From JBOFFC01 sp051648405 (GTDB lineage: Bacteria; Planctomycetota; Planctomycetia; Pirellulales; Lacipirellulaceae), in NCBI GenBank assembly GCA_051648405.1, contig JBOFFC010000114.1:1-64000 (forward strand): 64,000 bases of DNA, written 5' to 3'. Position numbers and translations under genes: made by a program. Under the pieces are notes generated by a model. The model did no database searches, was not told the origin of the DNA, and was given only the letters and a program-made list of their open reading frames with translations. Shown piece by piece: positions 16,732-24,857 of the stretch (position 1 is its first letter; each line of letters begins with the position of its first letter).

Positions 16732-18600
16732 GTGCCTTCACTCTTCGTCATCCAAGGCCGCGACCAAGGCCACCGGTACCAGCTCGACTCGCCCGAGGTC
16801 TCGATCGGCCGGGTCGGCGACAACACCATCCAGCTCCACGACACCGAGGTGTCGCGCAAGCACGCGGTGCTTCAGGAGTCGGGGGGGGGCTACGTCCTGC
16901 GCGACCTCAACAGCTCGAACGGCACGCACGTCAACGGCAAGCCGGTCCGCGAGCGGCGGCTGATGTCGGGCGACCAGTTGCAGATGGGCCGGACGCTGCT
17001 GCTGTTCACCGGCTCGCAGGACTCGCTGGAGGTTGTCCGGGGAGACATCGACATCGCCGGCCCGGGCCGCGACGACGGCTCGCGGATCCTGCGGACGATC
17101 AGCCAGGCGGAGGGGAGCGACCTGCTGGCGACCCCGGCCGACCAAACGCAAAGCCCGTGGCTGGCGCGGGCCCGCAGCAACCTGCAGTTGATGTACCGCA
17201 CGGCGATCGCGGTCAGCCACACGCTCGACATCGATCAACTGATCGCTCGGATCATGGACATGATCTTCGAGTGGGTCGATGCCGACCGGGGCTGCATCCT
17301 GCTGCGCGACGACGAGACAGGGCAGCTCACGCCGCGCGTCCGCCGCCACCGGCGCGGCGTCGATGGGAGCGCCGCGGCGAACCCGGCCCACGGCGAAGAA
17401 CGCGCCAAGATCAGCATCTCGAAGACGATCCTCGACTACGTCGTCGAGCGACGCGAAGGGGTCCTCACCAGCAACGCTGTCGATGACGACCGCTGGGACC
17501 CGGCGAAGAGCATCATGGCGATGGGGGTCCGCGAGGCGATCTGCGTCCCCATGCAGGGGCGCTACGACCTGGTGGGTGTTATCTACATCGACACGTCGAG
17601 CACCGCCAAGGAGATCCTCGAGCGGCGCAGCGCCAACAAGTTCGGCGAAGAGCACCTCAAGCTGATGATCGCCATCGCGCACCAGGCGGCGCTCGCCGTC
17701 GAGGACACGTCGCACTACCGGGCGATGGTCCAGGCCGAGCGCTTGGCGGCGGTAGGGCAGACGATCGCCACGCTGTCGCACCACATCAAGAACATCCTCC
17801 AGGGGGTCCGCGGGGGGAGTTACCTGATCGAGCTCGGGCTCGGCGACCACGCCAAGGCGCTCGACGAGACGAGCGGCGAGGAGGCCGACCTCAACGCGGC
17901 CCGGCGCGCGGTCAGCACGGTGAACAAGGGCTGGGCGATCGTCGAGAAGAACCAGGAGCGAATCTCGTCGCTGGTGCTCGACATGCTCACCTACAGCAAA
18001 GAGCGCGAGCCAGAGCCCGAGGTCGCGAGCCTCGTGGCGACCGTCGGCGACGTCGTCGAACTGATGCGCACCCGCGCTTCGGAGGCGGGGGTCGAGATCC
18101 GTTGGTCGCCGCAGTCTTCGCCGCCGCGACTTATGTTCGACCCCGAGGCGGTCCACCGCGCGGTGCTGAACCTCGTGACCAACGCGATCGACGCCTGCGA
18201 GGGGCGTGACCCCGCGCTGGTCGAGGTCTCGGCCACGATCAACGAGCAGTCGGGGATCGCGAACGTCGTCGTGCGTGACACCGGGATCGGCATCGATAAA
18301 TCGCGATTGGGGGCGATCTTCAACGCGTTCGTCTCTGGCAAGGGGTCCCGCGGCACGGGGCTGGGCCTCGCCGTCACGCGAAAGATCGCCGAGGAGCACG
18401 GTGGCACGGTGCACGTCGCGAGCGAGCCGAACGTCGGCAGCACGTTCACCCTCGAGTTCCCCTACGTCCCCCCGCCGACCGGCGCCGAGGCGGCGACCAA
18501 CGAATCGGTCGGCATGGAGACGCTGAGCGGCTTTCACGACGACGAGGAAGAAGCCGTTCCCTTGAGCGCCGACCGACCCGACACGCCGTCGTTGCTCTAG
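16732..18600 (+). CDS. FHA-GAF sensor histidine kinase
   Basis: 622 residues with a GTG start. FHA domain at 1-95 with GR at 26-27, SRKH at 41-44 and NSSNGTHVNG at 60-69, all phosphothreonine-binding positions. GAF domain at about 150-330. The phosphoacceptor histidine lies in ATLSHHIKNILQGVRGG, and the ATPase domain has LVTNAIDAC (N box), VRDTGIGID (G1) and GTGLGLAVTRKIAEEHGG (G2). No membrane segment, so cytoplasmic. FHA input suggests cross-talk with Ser/Thr kinases (inference). Substrate and signal unknown. Confidence 0.9.
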   Translation: MPSLFVIQGRDQGHRYQLDSPEVSIGRVGDNTIQLHDTEVSRKHAVLQESGGGYVLRDLNSSNGTHVNGKPVRERRLMSGDQLQMGRTLLLFTGSQDSLEVVRGDIDIAGPGRDDGSRILRTISQAEGSDLLATPADQTQSPWLARARSNLQLMYRTAIAVSHTLDIDQLIARIMDMIFEWVDADRGCILLRDDETGQLTPRVRRHRRGVDGSAAANPAHGEERAKISISKTILDYVVERREGVLTSNAVDDDRWDPAKSIMAMGVREAICVPMQGRYDLVGVIYIDTSSTAKEILERRSANKFGEEHLKLMIAIAHQAALAVEDTSHYRAMVQAERLAAVGQTIATLSHHIKNILQGVRGGSYLIELGLGDHAKALDETSGEEADLNAARRAVSTVNKGWAIVEKNQERISSLVLDMLTYSKEREPEPEVASLVATVGDVVELMRTRASEAGVEIRWSPQSSPPRLMFDPEAVHRAVLNLVTNAIDACEGRDPALVEVSATINEQSGIANVVVRDTGIGIDKSRLGAIFNAFVSGKGSRGTGLGLAVTRKIAEEHGGTVHVASEPNVGSTFTLEFPYVPPPTGAEAATNESVGMETLSGFHDDEEEAVPLSADRPDTPSLL

Positions 18601-18620
18601 GCGCCCCCCGACTGCAATCG

Positions 18621-19424
18621 ATGGCCACGACGCCGATCGACGTCCCGCGGCTGCTCGCGTTCTCGGGCGTTCGCCCGCTCGTTGATCGCGTCGAGTGGTT
18701 CGATGAGGTCCCCTCGACCAGCGACTACGCGAAGCAATTGGTCGGGGCGGAGGGCGATTCCAGCGCCCTCCTCGTCGTCGCGGCGCGACAGACGGCGGGT
18801 CGCGGCCGCGGGGGAAACGCCTGGTGGTCGTCCGACGGCGCGATCCTCTGCAGCCTGCTGATCGACCCGGCGGCGCTTGGGTTATCGCCCGATCGCTTCG
18901 GCGCCGCGTCCTTGGCGACCGCGCTCGCCGTATGCGACGCGACCCGAATGATCGCACCGGCCGTCGAGCCCCTCGTGAAGTGGCCGAACGACGTCGTCAC
19001 GCTCAGCGCTGCGGGCCCGCGGAAACTGGCCGGGGTGTTGCTGGAAGCGCCGCGCCCCGACCGACTGGTGATCGGCATCGGCTGGAACTTGTGCAACGAC
19101 TTCGATCAAGCCCCGGAAGCGCTCCGCGGCGCCGCGGCGTCAGTCAGCGGGCTCACGGGCCAGTCGTTCGACGCGACCTTCGCGCTCGGCACGCTTGTAG
19201 CGGGGCTCGCGACGCGGCTTCGACAAGTCGCGGCAGCGGACCCGGCGATCGTTGAAGACTGGAACGTCCTGTCTTTGCTCACGGGGCGCGAGGTCAGCAT
19301 CGGTTCGAGCGGCATCGCAATCGAAGGACGCTGCGTCGGGATCGCGGCCGACGGGGCGCTGGTGATCGACGACGGCAAAACGACGCGGCGCTGCGTTAGC
19401 GGCACGGTGCTGCGCTACGCGTAA
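18621..19424 (+). CDS. birA: Biotin--[acetyl-CoA-carboxylase] ligase, monofunctional
   Basis: 267 residues covering the catalytic and C-terminal domains only, without the DNA-binding N-terminus of bifunctional BirA. GRGRGGNAWWS is the biotinyl-AMP loop, KWPNDVV the family motif, and ASVSGLTG with the C-terminal SH3-like part (GREVSIGSSGIAIEGRCVGI) completes the protein. It attaches biotin to carboxylase carrier proteins in the cytoplasm. It starts 20 bases after the kinase stop, so the two are probably co-transcribed. Confidence 0.92.
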   Translation: MATTPIDVPRLLAFSGVRPLVDRVEWFDEVPSTSDYAKQLVGAEGDSSALLVVAARQTAGRGRGGNAWWSSDGAILCSLLIDPAALGLSPDRFGAASLATALAVCDATRMIAPAVEPLVKWPNDVVTLSAAGPRKLAGVLLEAPRPDRLVIGIGWNLCNDFDQAPEALRGAAASVSGLTGQSFDATFALGTLVAGLATRLRQVAAADPAIVEDWNVLSLLTGREVSIGSSGIAIEGRCVGIAADGALVIDDGKTTRRCVSGTVLRYA

Positions 19425-19451
19425 GCGTTGCGCACGCGACGGAGTCCGGCG

Positions 19452-20165
19452 CTACAGCTCGACGTAGCCCGCGAGCCGTCCGACGTACGGGTTGTGTCGC
19501 CGCTCTTCGCCGACAGTCGTCGTCGGCCCGTGGCCCGGGTAGACGAGCGCGTCGTCGGGGAGCGTGAAGAGCTGCGAGTGGATCGACTCACGCAGCGTCT
19601 CGAAGTCGCCGTCGGGGAAGTCGGTCCGACCCACGCCGTGGCGGAACAGCACGTCGCCCGCGACGACGTGCAGCCGATCCTGCGCCTCGAGCAAGAACGA
19701 GACGTGCCCCGACGAATGGCCCGGCGTGTCGAGCACCCGCCACGCCATGCCGGCCGCGGTGACGACGCTCCCCCCCTCGACGAGCTGGTCGGCGTTCGGG
19801 CTGAGGACCTCGAACCCAAAGCCGGCCGAGAGGTTGCCAACCGGGTCCGACAGCTTGGGGGCATCCCCTCGGCCGATCACCAGGGGGCAGCCGGGCCAGC
19901 GCTCCTTGAGGGCGCCGTTGCCAGCAATGTGGTCGGCGTGCCCGTGTGTGCAGAGGATCGCCGCGGGGGTGATTCCCCGCTCTTCGCAAGCCTTAACGAT
20001 CGCCCCCGGCTGCAACCCGGGGTCGAAGACGACGCAGTCGCTTTGCCCTTCGAGGTGGAACACGTAGGTGTTCTCGTCGAACGGGACCGAGATCACCTTG
20101 GCGACCTTCGGCGGGGCGACCAGCGCCGGCGCCAGCGACGACTGCGGGGCATCGTGGGGGGGCAC
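19452..20165 (-). CDS. Metallo-beta-lactamase-fold hydrolase (glyoxalase II-like)
   Basis: 237 residues from a GTG at 20165 preceded by GGAAGAG; the frame is open upstream to 20372 but without a convincing signal. Metal ligands are complete: CTHGHADHIAG, LDTPGHSSGHVSF, VVAGDVLFRHGVGRTD and YPGHGPTT. This layout matches the YcbL/GloB-like branch that hydrolyses thioesters such as S-lactoylglutathione, but substrate is uncertain. It is convergent with birA and divergent from the DUF1571 gene. Confidence 0.88.
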   Translation of the reverse strand: MPPHDAPQSSLAPALVAPPKVAKVISVPFDENTYVFHLEGQSDCVVFDPGLQPGAIVKACEERGITPAAILCTHGHADHIAGNGALKERWPGCPLVIGRGDAPKLSDPVGNLSAGFGFEVLSPNADQLVEGGSVVTAAGMAWRVLDTPGHSSGHVSFLLEAQDRLHVVAGDVLFRHGVGRTDFPDGDFETLRESIHSQLFTLPDDALVYPGHGPTTTVGEERRHNPYVGRLAGYVEL

Positions 20166-20361
20166 GAATCTCTCTTCCGGGCGTTTGGGGGCTGGTCTAC
20201 GATAGGGCGAAGCGGGCAATCTGGGAGCCACACACCGTGCGAAACACGCCGCTGCGGCCGTTGCCTGCCCCGCTCGCATTGTATCGAAGCCGCCGCAAGG
20301 TGGGCGCCCACAGACGATCGCGTGGAGACGCCTGGTCCTGCGGCCGCCGCCAACGGACGCC

Positions 20362-21417
20362 ATGGCCGACACGACTCGACCCGCCCTTCCCCGCCGATTC
20401 GGAGCCGCACGGATGTCGCTTTCGAACCTGTCAGCCCCCCATCGAGTTGCGGTTTACGCTGCGCTCGCGGGGGCGATTACTGGCCTACGTACGGAGCGGG
20501 CCGACGCACAGCGCCTGACGCAACCCGTCTACCGCGTCGCCGCCCCCCCCGCGCAGGCCGCAACGCCCGCCAGTGAATCGGAGTTCGGGGCGACACCTCC
20601 CGGGGCTGTGTCAACTGACAAGGGGCCCATCGACACGACTCTCGCGGTTGAACCGCCGATCGACCGCCACGTCGTCCCGGCGAGCGCAACCGCCGCGGCC
20701 GGGCCCTTCGACCTCACGCCGCAGCCGGGCGAGCACCCGCTCGGGCCCTGCCTGCGGCTCGCGAAGGGGGCGCTCGCCGACATCGACGCGCAGGTCGCCG
20801 ACTACGCGGCCAAGTTCACCAAGGTCGAACGGATCAGCGGCGACCGCGGCCCCGCGCAGCAGATGGAGCTCCGCGTCCGGCACCGGCCGTTCAGCGTCTA
20901 CATGCGGTTCATCGCGCCGAACCCCGGTCAAGAAGCGCTGTTCGTCGCCGACCAAAACGCCGGCAAGCTCGTGGCGATGGGCTCCGGCTGGCAGCGCCGC
21001 CTGGGGGTGATGAACCTCGACCCCGAGGGGACGCTCGCCATGCGGAACCAGAAGTACCCGATCACCAAGGCCGGGATCCGCAACCTGACGACCGAGCTGA
21101 TCCAGATCGCCGAGGCCGACAGCAAGTACGCCGAGTGCGAGGTGACGCACAACGACGGCGTGAAGATCGACGGCCGCCCGGCGACGATGATCGAGGCGAC
21201 CCACCCGGTGCCGCGCAAGAACTTCAAGTTCCACAAGGCGCGGATCTTCATCGACCACGAGCTGCGCTTGCCGGTCGCCTACGAGGCGTACAGTTGGCCG
21301 GAGGTGGTGGGAGGCGAGCCGGTGCTCGAAGAGCGCTACATCTACACCAACCTGAAGCTGAACAACGGCTTCACCGACGCCGACTTCAGCACCGAGAACC
21401 CGGCGATGTTCAAGTAG
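20362..21417 (+). CDS. DUF1571-domain exported protein
   Basis: 351 residues. A hydrophobic stretch (about 25-45) with an Arg-rich lead suggests export; an internal ATG at 20413 (MSLSNLSAPH) gives a cleaner signal peptide and is an alternative start. The domain from about 140 on includes YAAKFTKVERISGDRG, VYMRFIAPNPGQEALF and YIYTNLKLNNGFTDADF, matching DUF1571, a family of unknown function common in planctomycetes that somewhat resembles LolA-type lipid carriers in strand pattern (inference). Confidence 0.8.
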   Translation: MADTTRPALPRRFGAARMSLSNLSAPHRVAVYAALAGAITGLRTERADAQRLTQPVYRVAAPPAQAATPASESEFGATPPGAVSTDKGPIDTTLAVEPPIDRHVVPASATAAAGPFDLTPQPGEHPLGPCLRLAKGALADIDAQVADYAAKFTKVERISGDRGPAQQMELRVRHRPFSVYMRFIAPNPGQEALFVADQNAGKLVAMGSGWQRRLGVMNLDPEGTLAMRNQKYPITKAGIRNLTTELIQIAEADSKYAECEVTHNDGVKIDGRPATMIEATHPVPRKNFKFHKARIFIDHELRLPVAYEAYSWPEVVGGEPVLEERYIYTNLKLNNGFTDADFSTENPAMFK

Positions 21418-21440
21418 GGCTCGCGGGCGACAGCGAAGTA

Positions 21441-21481
21441 AGCGAACCGCCGCGACGTCACGAGCGCCAAGGCCGCCACGG
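21441..21481 (+). repeat. Half copy of the hisG-flanking palindromic repeat
   Basis: Forty-one bases match one arm of the elements at 39601-39786 and 40724-40906 (GCGAACCGCC ... GAGCGCCAAGGCCGCCACGG). No opposing arm is present here. Confidence 0.65.
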
Positions 21482-21512
21482 GGGAGTCCAGCGCCGACTC
21501 CGAGGCGCGGGC

Positions 21513-21518
21513 TATAAT
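21513..21518 (+). promoter_or_regulatory. Candidate -10 element upstream of the VapBC-like pair
   Basis: TATAAT, a perfect consensus -10, lies 40 bases before the antitoxin-like gene in otherwise GC-rich DNA. No convincing -35 is seen at 16-18 bases upstream. Confidence 0.4.
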
Positions 21519-21558
21519 TCGGCCTCCGCCTAGCATCCGATTCGAAGGGGTCCGCGCC

Positions 21559-21822
21559 GTGGCCATCCGCACGATCGAGACCGTGGTCGATATCGCCGAC
21601 GACCGGCGGCTCGTGGTCCAGCTCCCCCCCGACGCCCCGACCGGGCGCCATCGCGTGGTCGCGGTCCTCGACGAATCGGTCGAAGCGTGTCCGCCCGCTG
21701 CGAACGGAGCAGGATCCTCGACAGGCACACCGGAGAAGTGGTCGTTCCCCGTTCTCGAAGGCGCCAAATGGCCTCCCGGGATGATCCTTCGCCGGGAGGA
21801 CCTGTATGACGACGAGCCCTGA
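21559..21822 (+). CDS. Putative antitoxin partner of the PIN toxin
   Basis: 87 residues from a GTG. The N-terminal half (IETVVDIADDRRLVVQLPPD, GRHRVVAVLDES) looks like a short beta-rich antitoxin domain, and the C-terminal half (LEGAKWPPGMILRREDLYDD) would suit toxin wrapping. No family recognised with certainty. Assignment rests on its size, its 17-base overlap with the PIN-domain gene and the shared promoter. Confidence 0.6.
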   Translation: MAIRTIETVVDIADDRRLVVQLPPDAPTGRHRVVAVLDESVEACPPAANGAGSSTGTPEKWSFPVLEGAKWPPGMILRREDLYDDEP

Positions 21823-22246
21823 CCCGCTGATGATCGACACGAACGTGCTGGTGCACGCGGGCAACCCCGATTCTCCGTGGCACGCGGCCGCTCTCGAAGC
21901 GCTTGAACAACTAGACGCAGACCAGACCGAAGTCTGGATCAGCACGCAGATCGTTCGCGAGTTCCTGGTTCAGATGACACGACCCGACATGCGCGGCGAG
22001 CGTCCGATCACGGCCGTCCTGGACCAAGCCGAAGAGCTGTGCCGCCATTACCGCGTGGCTGGTGAATCGGAGAAGACCCGAATGATCCTGTTCGACCTCG
22101 TCGAGCGGCACGGTGTGCAAGGGAAGCAAGTCCACGACGCGAACATCGCCGCGACGTGCGTCGCCTACGGGGTCCCGCGCCTGCTGACGCACAACGGCGG
22201 CGACTTCGCTCGCTACGCCCCCGCGATCGTCGTCGTGCCGCTGTGA
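21806..22246 (+). CDS. vapC: PIN-domain ribonuclease toxin, VapC family
   Basis: 146 residues. The acidic active-site residues of PIN nucleases are present: MIDTNVLVH (Asp), IVREFLVQ (Glu), QVHDANIAATC (Asp) and THNGGDFARY (Asp). VapC toxins cut tRNA or rRNA and are held in check by the upstream antitoxin. Translation is probably coupled, since its ATG lies inside the end of the upstream gene. Confidence 0.85.
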   Translation: MTTSPDPLMIDTNVLVHAGNPDSPWHAAALEALEQLDADQTEVWISTQIVREFLVQMTRPDMRGERPITAVLDQAEELCRHYRVAGESEKTRMILFDLVERHGVQGKQVHDANIAATCVAYGVPRLLTHNGGDFARYAPAIVVVPL

Positions 22247-22299
22247 CGCGCCGCGGTCGGGCCACCAGCGAGGGTTCGCCGCTACCAATCGAAAAACGA

Positions 22300-22330
22300 A
22301 ACGCCGCCGCGGGCGCCTCGCGGCGGCGTT
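22300..22330. terminator. Terminator hairpin between vapC and a PEP-CTERM gene
   Basis: A 12-bp perfect stem (22300-22311 with 22319-22330) closes on a 7-base loop. On the minus strand it is followed by CGTTTTTC, giving a T-tract, so it is a good intrinsic terminator for the PEP-CTERM gene and probably also stops vapC. Confidence 0.8.
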
Positions 22331-22353
22331 CCTGTCTACCCTTCTGACTCGAG

Positions 22354-23277
22354 TCACGCGCGGCGACGCCGAGCGACTCCAACCAGTGCGAGGCCCGCCA
22401 TCGCCGTAGCGCACGGCTCGGGCACGTTCAGCGCCTGCATGCTGAAGCTCGCCGTCGGCGTGTCGAAGGTCAAGAACACCGGGAAGGCGTCCTGCTGGTC
22501 GCCGTCCACCAGCGGGCTGATCCCCGTGATCTGGAAGCCGGTCACACCCGACGAGAACGCGTGGACCGCCCCCCCTTGCAGGCCGGTCACGATCCCTTCG
22601 TTGCTGGTGACCGTGTAGTTGTTCCCCAGCCCGACCGGCAGGCCGACCGACGTGAACTGCGACGCCGAGTTCATCTGGTAGTCGTAGCCGAACGTCATCG
22701 GGGGGTCGAACCACTGCCCCGTCGCCACGTTGAAGAAGCGGAAGAAGCCAGGCGGGTTGCCGGGGCCCGGCAGCACCGGGTTGTTCTGCGAGCCCCCGAC
22801 GACGCTGATCAGGAGGTCGCCGATCGACCCCGGCCCAGGGGAAACGGTCCCCTGGTAGGTGATCGTCAGCTCCGAGAGCAGCGTGGCGGTGGGCACCCCT
22901 GGCGGGAGGATCGCACCGAGCGACGAGCCAGTCCCCAACAGTCCCACGGGTCGGCCAATGTCGAGCAGCGACGCTGTGTTCGAGAAGATCGTCGGCGCGG
23001 GCGCCGGTGGAATCAGCGGGGCGATGTTGAGGTTCGCGGGGATCAGAATCGGCGTGCTCGACGCCAGGGTCAAACGTTGGACCGAAGCGCCGAACTGACC
23101 GAAGTTCTCGACAAACACGTTGCCGTTGCTGGGGTCGTAGATCAGCGACATCACCGAATCGACGTTCGACCCGAGCGTGGTGATCGCGAGCGCTCGGGGG
23201 GCGGCGAAGAACGTGGCGCCGACGAACGAGACGAGCGCCGCCGCGCAGAGCGCGGCTTTCCTGAGGTTCATTAGCAA
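22354..23277 (-). CDS. PEP-CTERM secreted protein
   Basis: 307 residues. A signal peptide (about 1-31, ending RALA) and a C-terminal sorting tail: NVPEPCATAMAGLALVGVAR then RRRA, consisting of the PEP motif, a hydrophobic helix and an Arg cluster recognised by exosortase/EpsH systems. The mature domain is rich in Gly, Pro, Thr and Ser with repeated beta-like strands and contains no catalytic motif I recognise. An extracellular or surface role is implied. The exosortase is not encoded in the window. Confidence 0.8.
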   Translation of the reverse strand: MLMNLRKAALCAAALVSFVGATFFAAPRALAITTLGSNVDSVMSLIYDPSNGNVFVENFGQFGASVQRLTLASSTPILIPANLNIAPLIPPAPAPTIFSNTASLLDIGRPVGLLGTGSSLGAILPPGVPTATLLSELTITYQGTVSPGPGSIGDLLISVVGGSQNNPVLPGPGNPPGFFRFFNVATGQWFDPPMTFGYDYQMNSASQFTSVGLPVGLGNNYTVTSNEGIVTGLQGGAVHAFSSGVTGFQITGISPLVDGDQQDAFPVFLTFDTPTASFSMQALNVPEPCATAMAGLALVGVARRRRA

Positions 23278-23469
23278 ACTCCTCGAAGAGGGTAGATCAA
23301 GACGAGTCGCCGCGAACGCGGCGGGCCCCCCGAACAGGGGCCACTGATGAGGTTACTCATCCGACCGGGGGGGGAGTCCAGGGCCCACCGCAGAATCTGC
23401 CGGGATTTCGAGCGACGGCCGCCCGCCAGACCAACCCGACGTCGTCGAGGTACGAGCCCGGGCTCGCCC

Positions 23470-24456
23470 TCAGCCGTTCCGACGACGGCCCGAAGCGAAG
23501 AGCGCCAACGTCGCGACGAGCATCGCGCTCGTCGGCTCGGGGATCATCCCCATGTTGACGGCGTACTGCTGGGAAATCGCCCCCAAGTTGATGGACGCAC
23601 GCGGATCGTAGAACGCCGCCGCTTCGGGGGCGAAGACCATCCAGGCGTCACGCTGCGAATCGGAAGCGATGCCGAAGACCGCGTTCCAGCCTTCCTGGTA
23701 CCCGCTAAGACTGGCGTCGTCGATCGCACCCGTGTATCCCAAATTGTAGGCGTCGGAGTACCCTCGCGAAGCTCCGGTGTAAGCACCTTCGAAAACCCCG
23801 ATCGCGCGACCGGCGGGCTCGGCGACCGCGAACGCGGCTTCGAACGCCCCCGGGTAGGTTTGGGCGTACCCGGCCGCGTCGCCTGCGATTCGACCCGCTG
23901 ACGACCCTTCATTGACCCCGCGGTCGTACTCGCCGACACCCAGCGCGTCGCGCCACACGGTGTAGTCGGCCCCATTAAATCCGTTGGGGTTCCAGCCGGC
24001 GGTGATGATCACGCTGGACGAGCTGGACGAGCCGCCACTCCAGCCGCTCTGCCAGACGGGCCTACCGGCAGCCACGCCGCGCTGGAACGCCTCGTTGTAC
24101 GCGTAGGGGTAGGCAAAGACGTAACCGGACGCGAACCCGCTTTCGACCTGCGTCGGGTAGAAGGCGTCGAACGTCGGCTGGTAGGTGACCGCGTAGCCCG
24201 CGGCGCGGCCCTGCGTGCTCCCCTCGGTCGTTCCGACGGTGACGCCGCGCACCTTGCCCCCCTCGAAGGCGGGCGCAAACGCCGCGTCGTATCCGGAGCG
24301 ATAGCCGACGTCGTAGCCGGGGTAGGCGACCGGCGGGGCCCAGATCTGGGCTTCGTAATAGACAGACGCTTCCGCTGCTTCAGCGGCGCCAGCCACGACA
24401 AGGACCGATGCGAGAAGGCGTTGGCATGAACCAGCGACGAATGGAAAACGCGCCAT
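23470..24456 (-). CDS. PEP-CTERM protein with Gly/Tyr/Ala periodic repeats
   Basis: 328 residues from the ATG at 24456 (MARFPFVAGS). A signal peptide runs to about residue 30. The mature region is built of degenerate repeats spaced by G, Y and A, such as GYDVGYRSGYDAAFAPAFE, SGYVFAYPYAYNEAFQRG and ASRGYSDAYNLGYTGA. At about 156-176 lies half a dockerin-like unit (NPNGFNGADYTVWRDALG). The tail MIPEPTSAMLVATLALFASG then RRRNG is a PEP-CTERM sorting signal. Function unknown; a structural surface protein is plausible. Confidence 0.75.
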   Translation of the reverse strand: MARFPFVAGSCQRLLASVLVVAGAAEAAEASVYYEAQIWAPPVAYPGYDVGYRSGYDAAFAPAFEGGKVRGVTVGTTEGSTQGRAAGYAVTYQPTFDAFYPTQVESGFASGYVFAYPYAYNEAFQRGVAAGRPVWQSGWSGGSSSSSSVIITAGWNPNGFNGADYTVWRDALGVGEYDRGVNEGSSAGRIAGDAAGYAQTYPGAFEAAFAVAEPAGRAIGVFEGAYTGASRGYSDAYNLGYTGAIDDASLSGYQEGWNAVFGIASDSQRDAWMVFAPEAAAFYDPRASINLGAISQQYAVNMGMIPEPTSAMLVATLALFASGRRRNG

Positions 24457-24857
24457 GGCAACGCCTTGGGAGTGCTCGGGAGGATGTTGGCAGCACTCTA
24501 TATTGGCCAACCGAAGTCGTCAACGAAGCGGAGTCGCGGCCGAAACCCGAACCGCGCGCCGCTTCGATGGGGCCACTCGCTGCGCATCGCAAAACCTATG
24601 GGCCGGCAGCGGGGAGCTTCAGATGCTTCGTGAAAGCGCCGCGCTTCTCGGTCGCCCCCCAATCGGGCGTTGTTCGTCGATCCATGGTCGCGATCAACCC
24701 GTACGCCTCCGCTAGAGCGGCTCGCAGGCTCCGCGCCCGGGTGAAGCCGCACGGGTTCTACACACGAACTTAACGCAGCGTTAACCAGCCATTCGGAGTT
24801 CGCGCCTAAGTTCAGCGTTGTTTTTCCACCTTGGCACTCCACCCGGAGCAAGACCCA
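24457..24857. other. Intergenic region between divergent PEP-CTERM and 5'-nucleotidase genes
   Basis: About 400 bases without a convincing gene. It must hold both promoters. The only clear element is the TTAAC repeat at 24770-24785. Overlapping open frames here have no family resemblance and look like shadows. Confidence 0.6.
24769..24786 (+). promoter_or_regulatory. TTAAC direct/inverted repeat, Pho-box-like
   Basis: TTAACGCAGCGTTAA (24770-24784) is a 15-base palindrome. It can also be read as two TTAAC units 11 bases apart (24770-24774 and 24781-24785), the spacing seen in phosphate-response operators of other phyla. It lies about 75 bases upstream of a 5'-nucleotidase, a typical phosphate-starvation gene. 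Function is inferred. Confidence 0.4.

Noticed and set aside
16738..18957. 739-residue open frame on the minus strand
   Set aside because: Antisense to the FHA-GAF kinase and birA, with biased composition and no family features.
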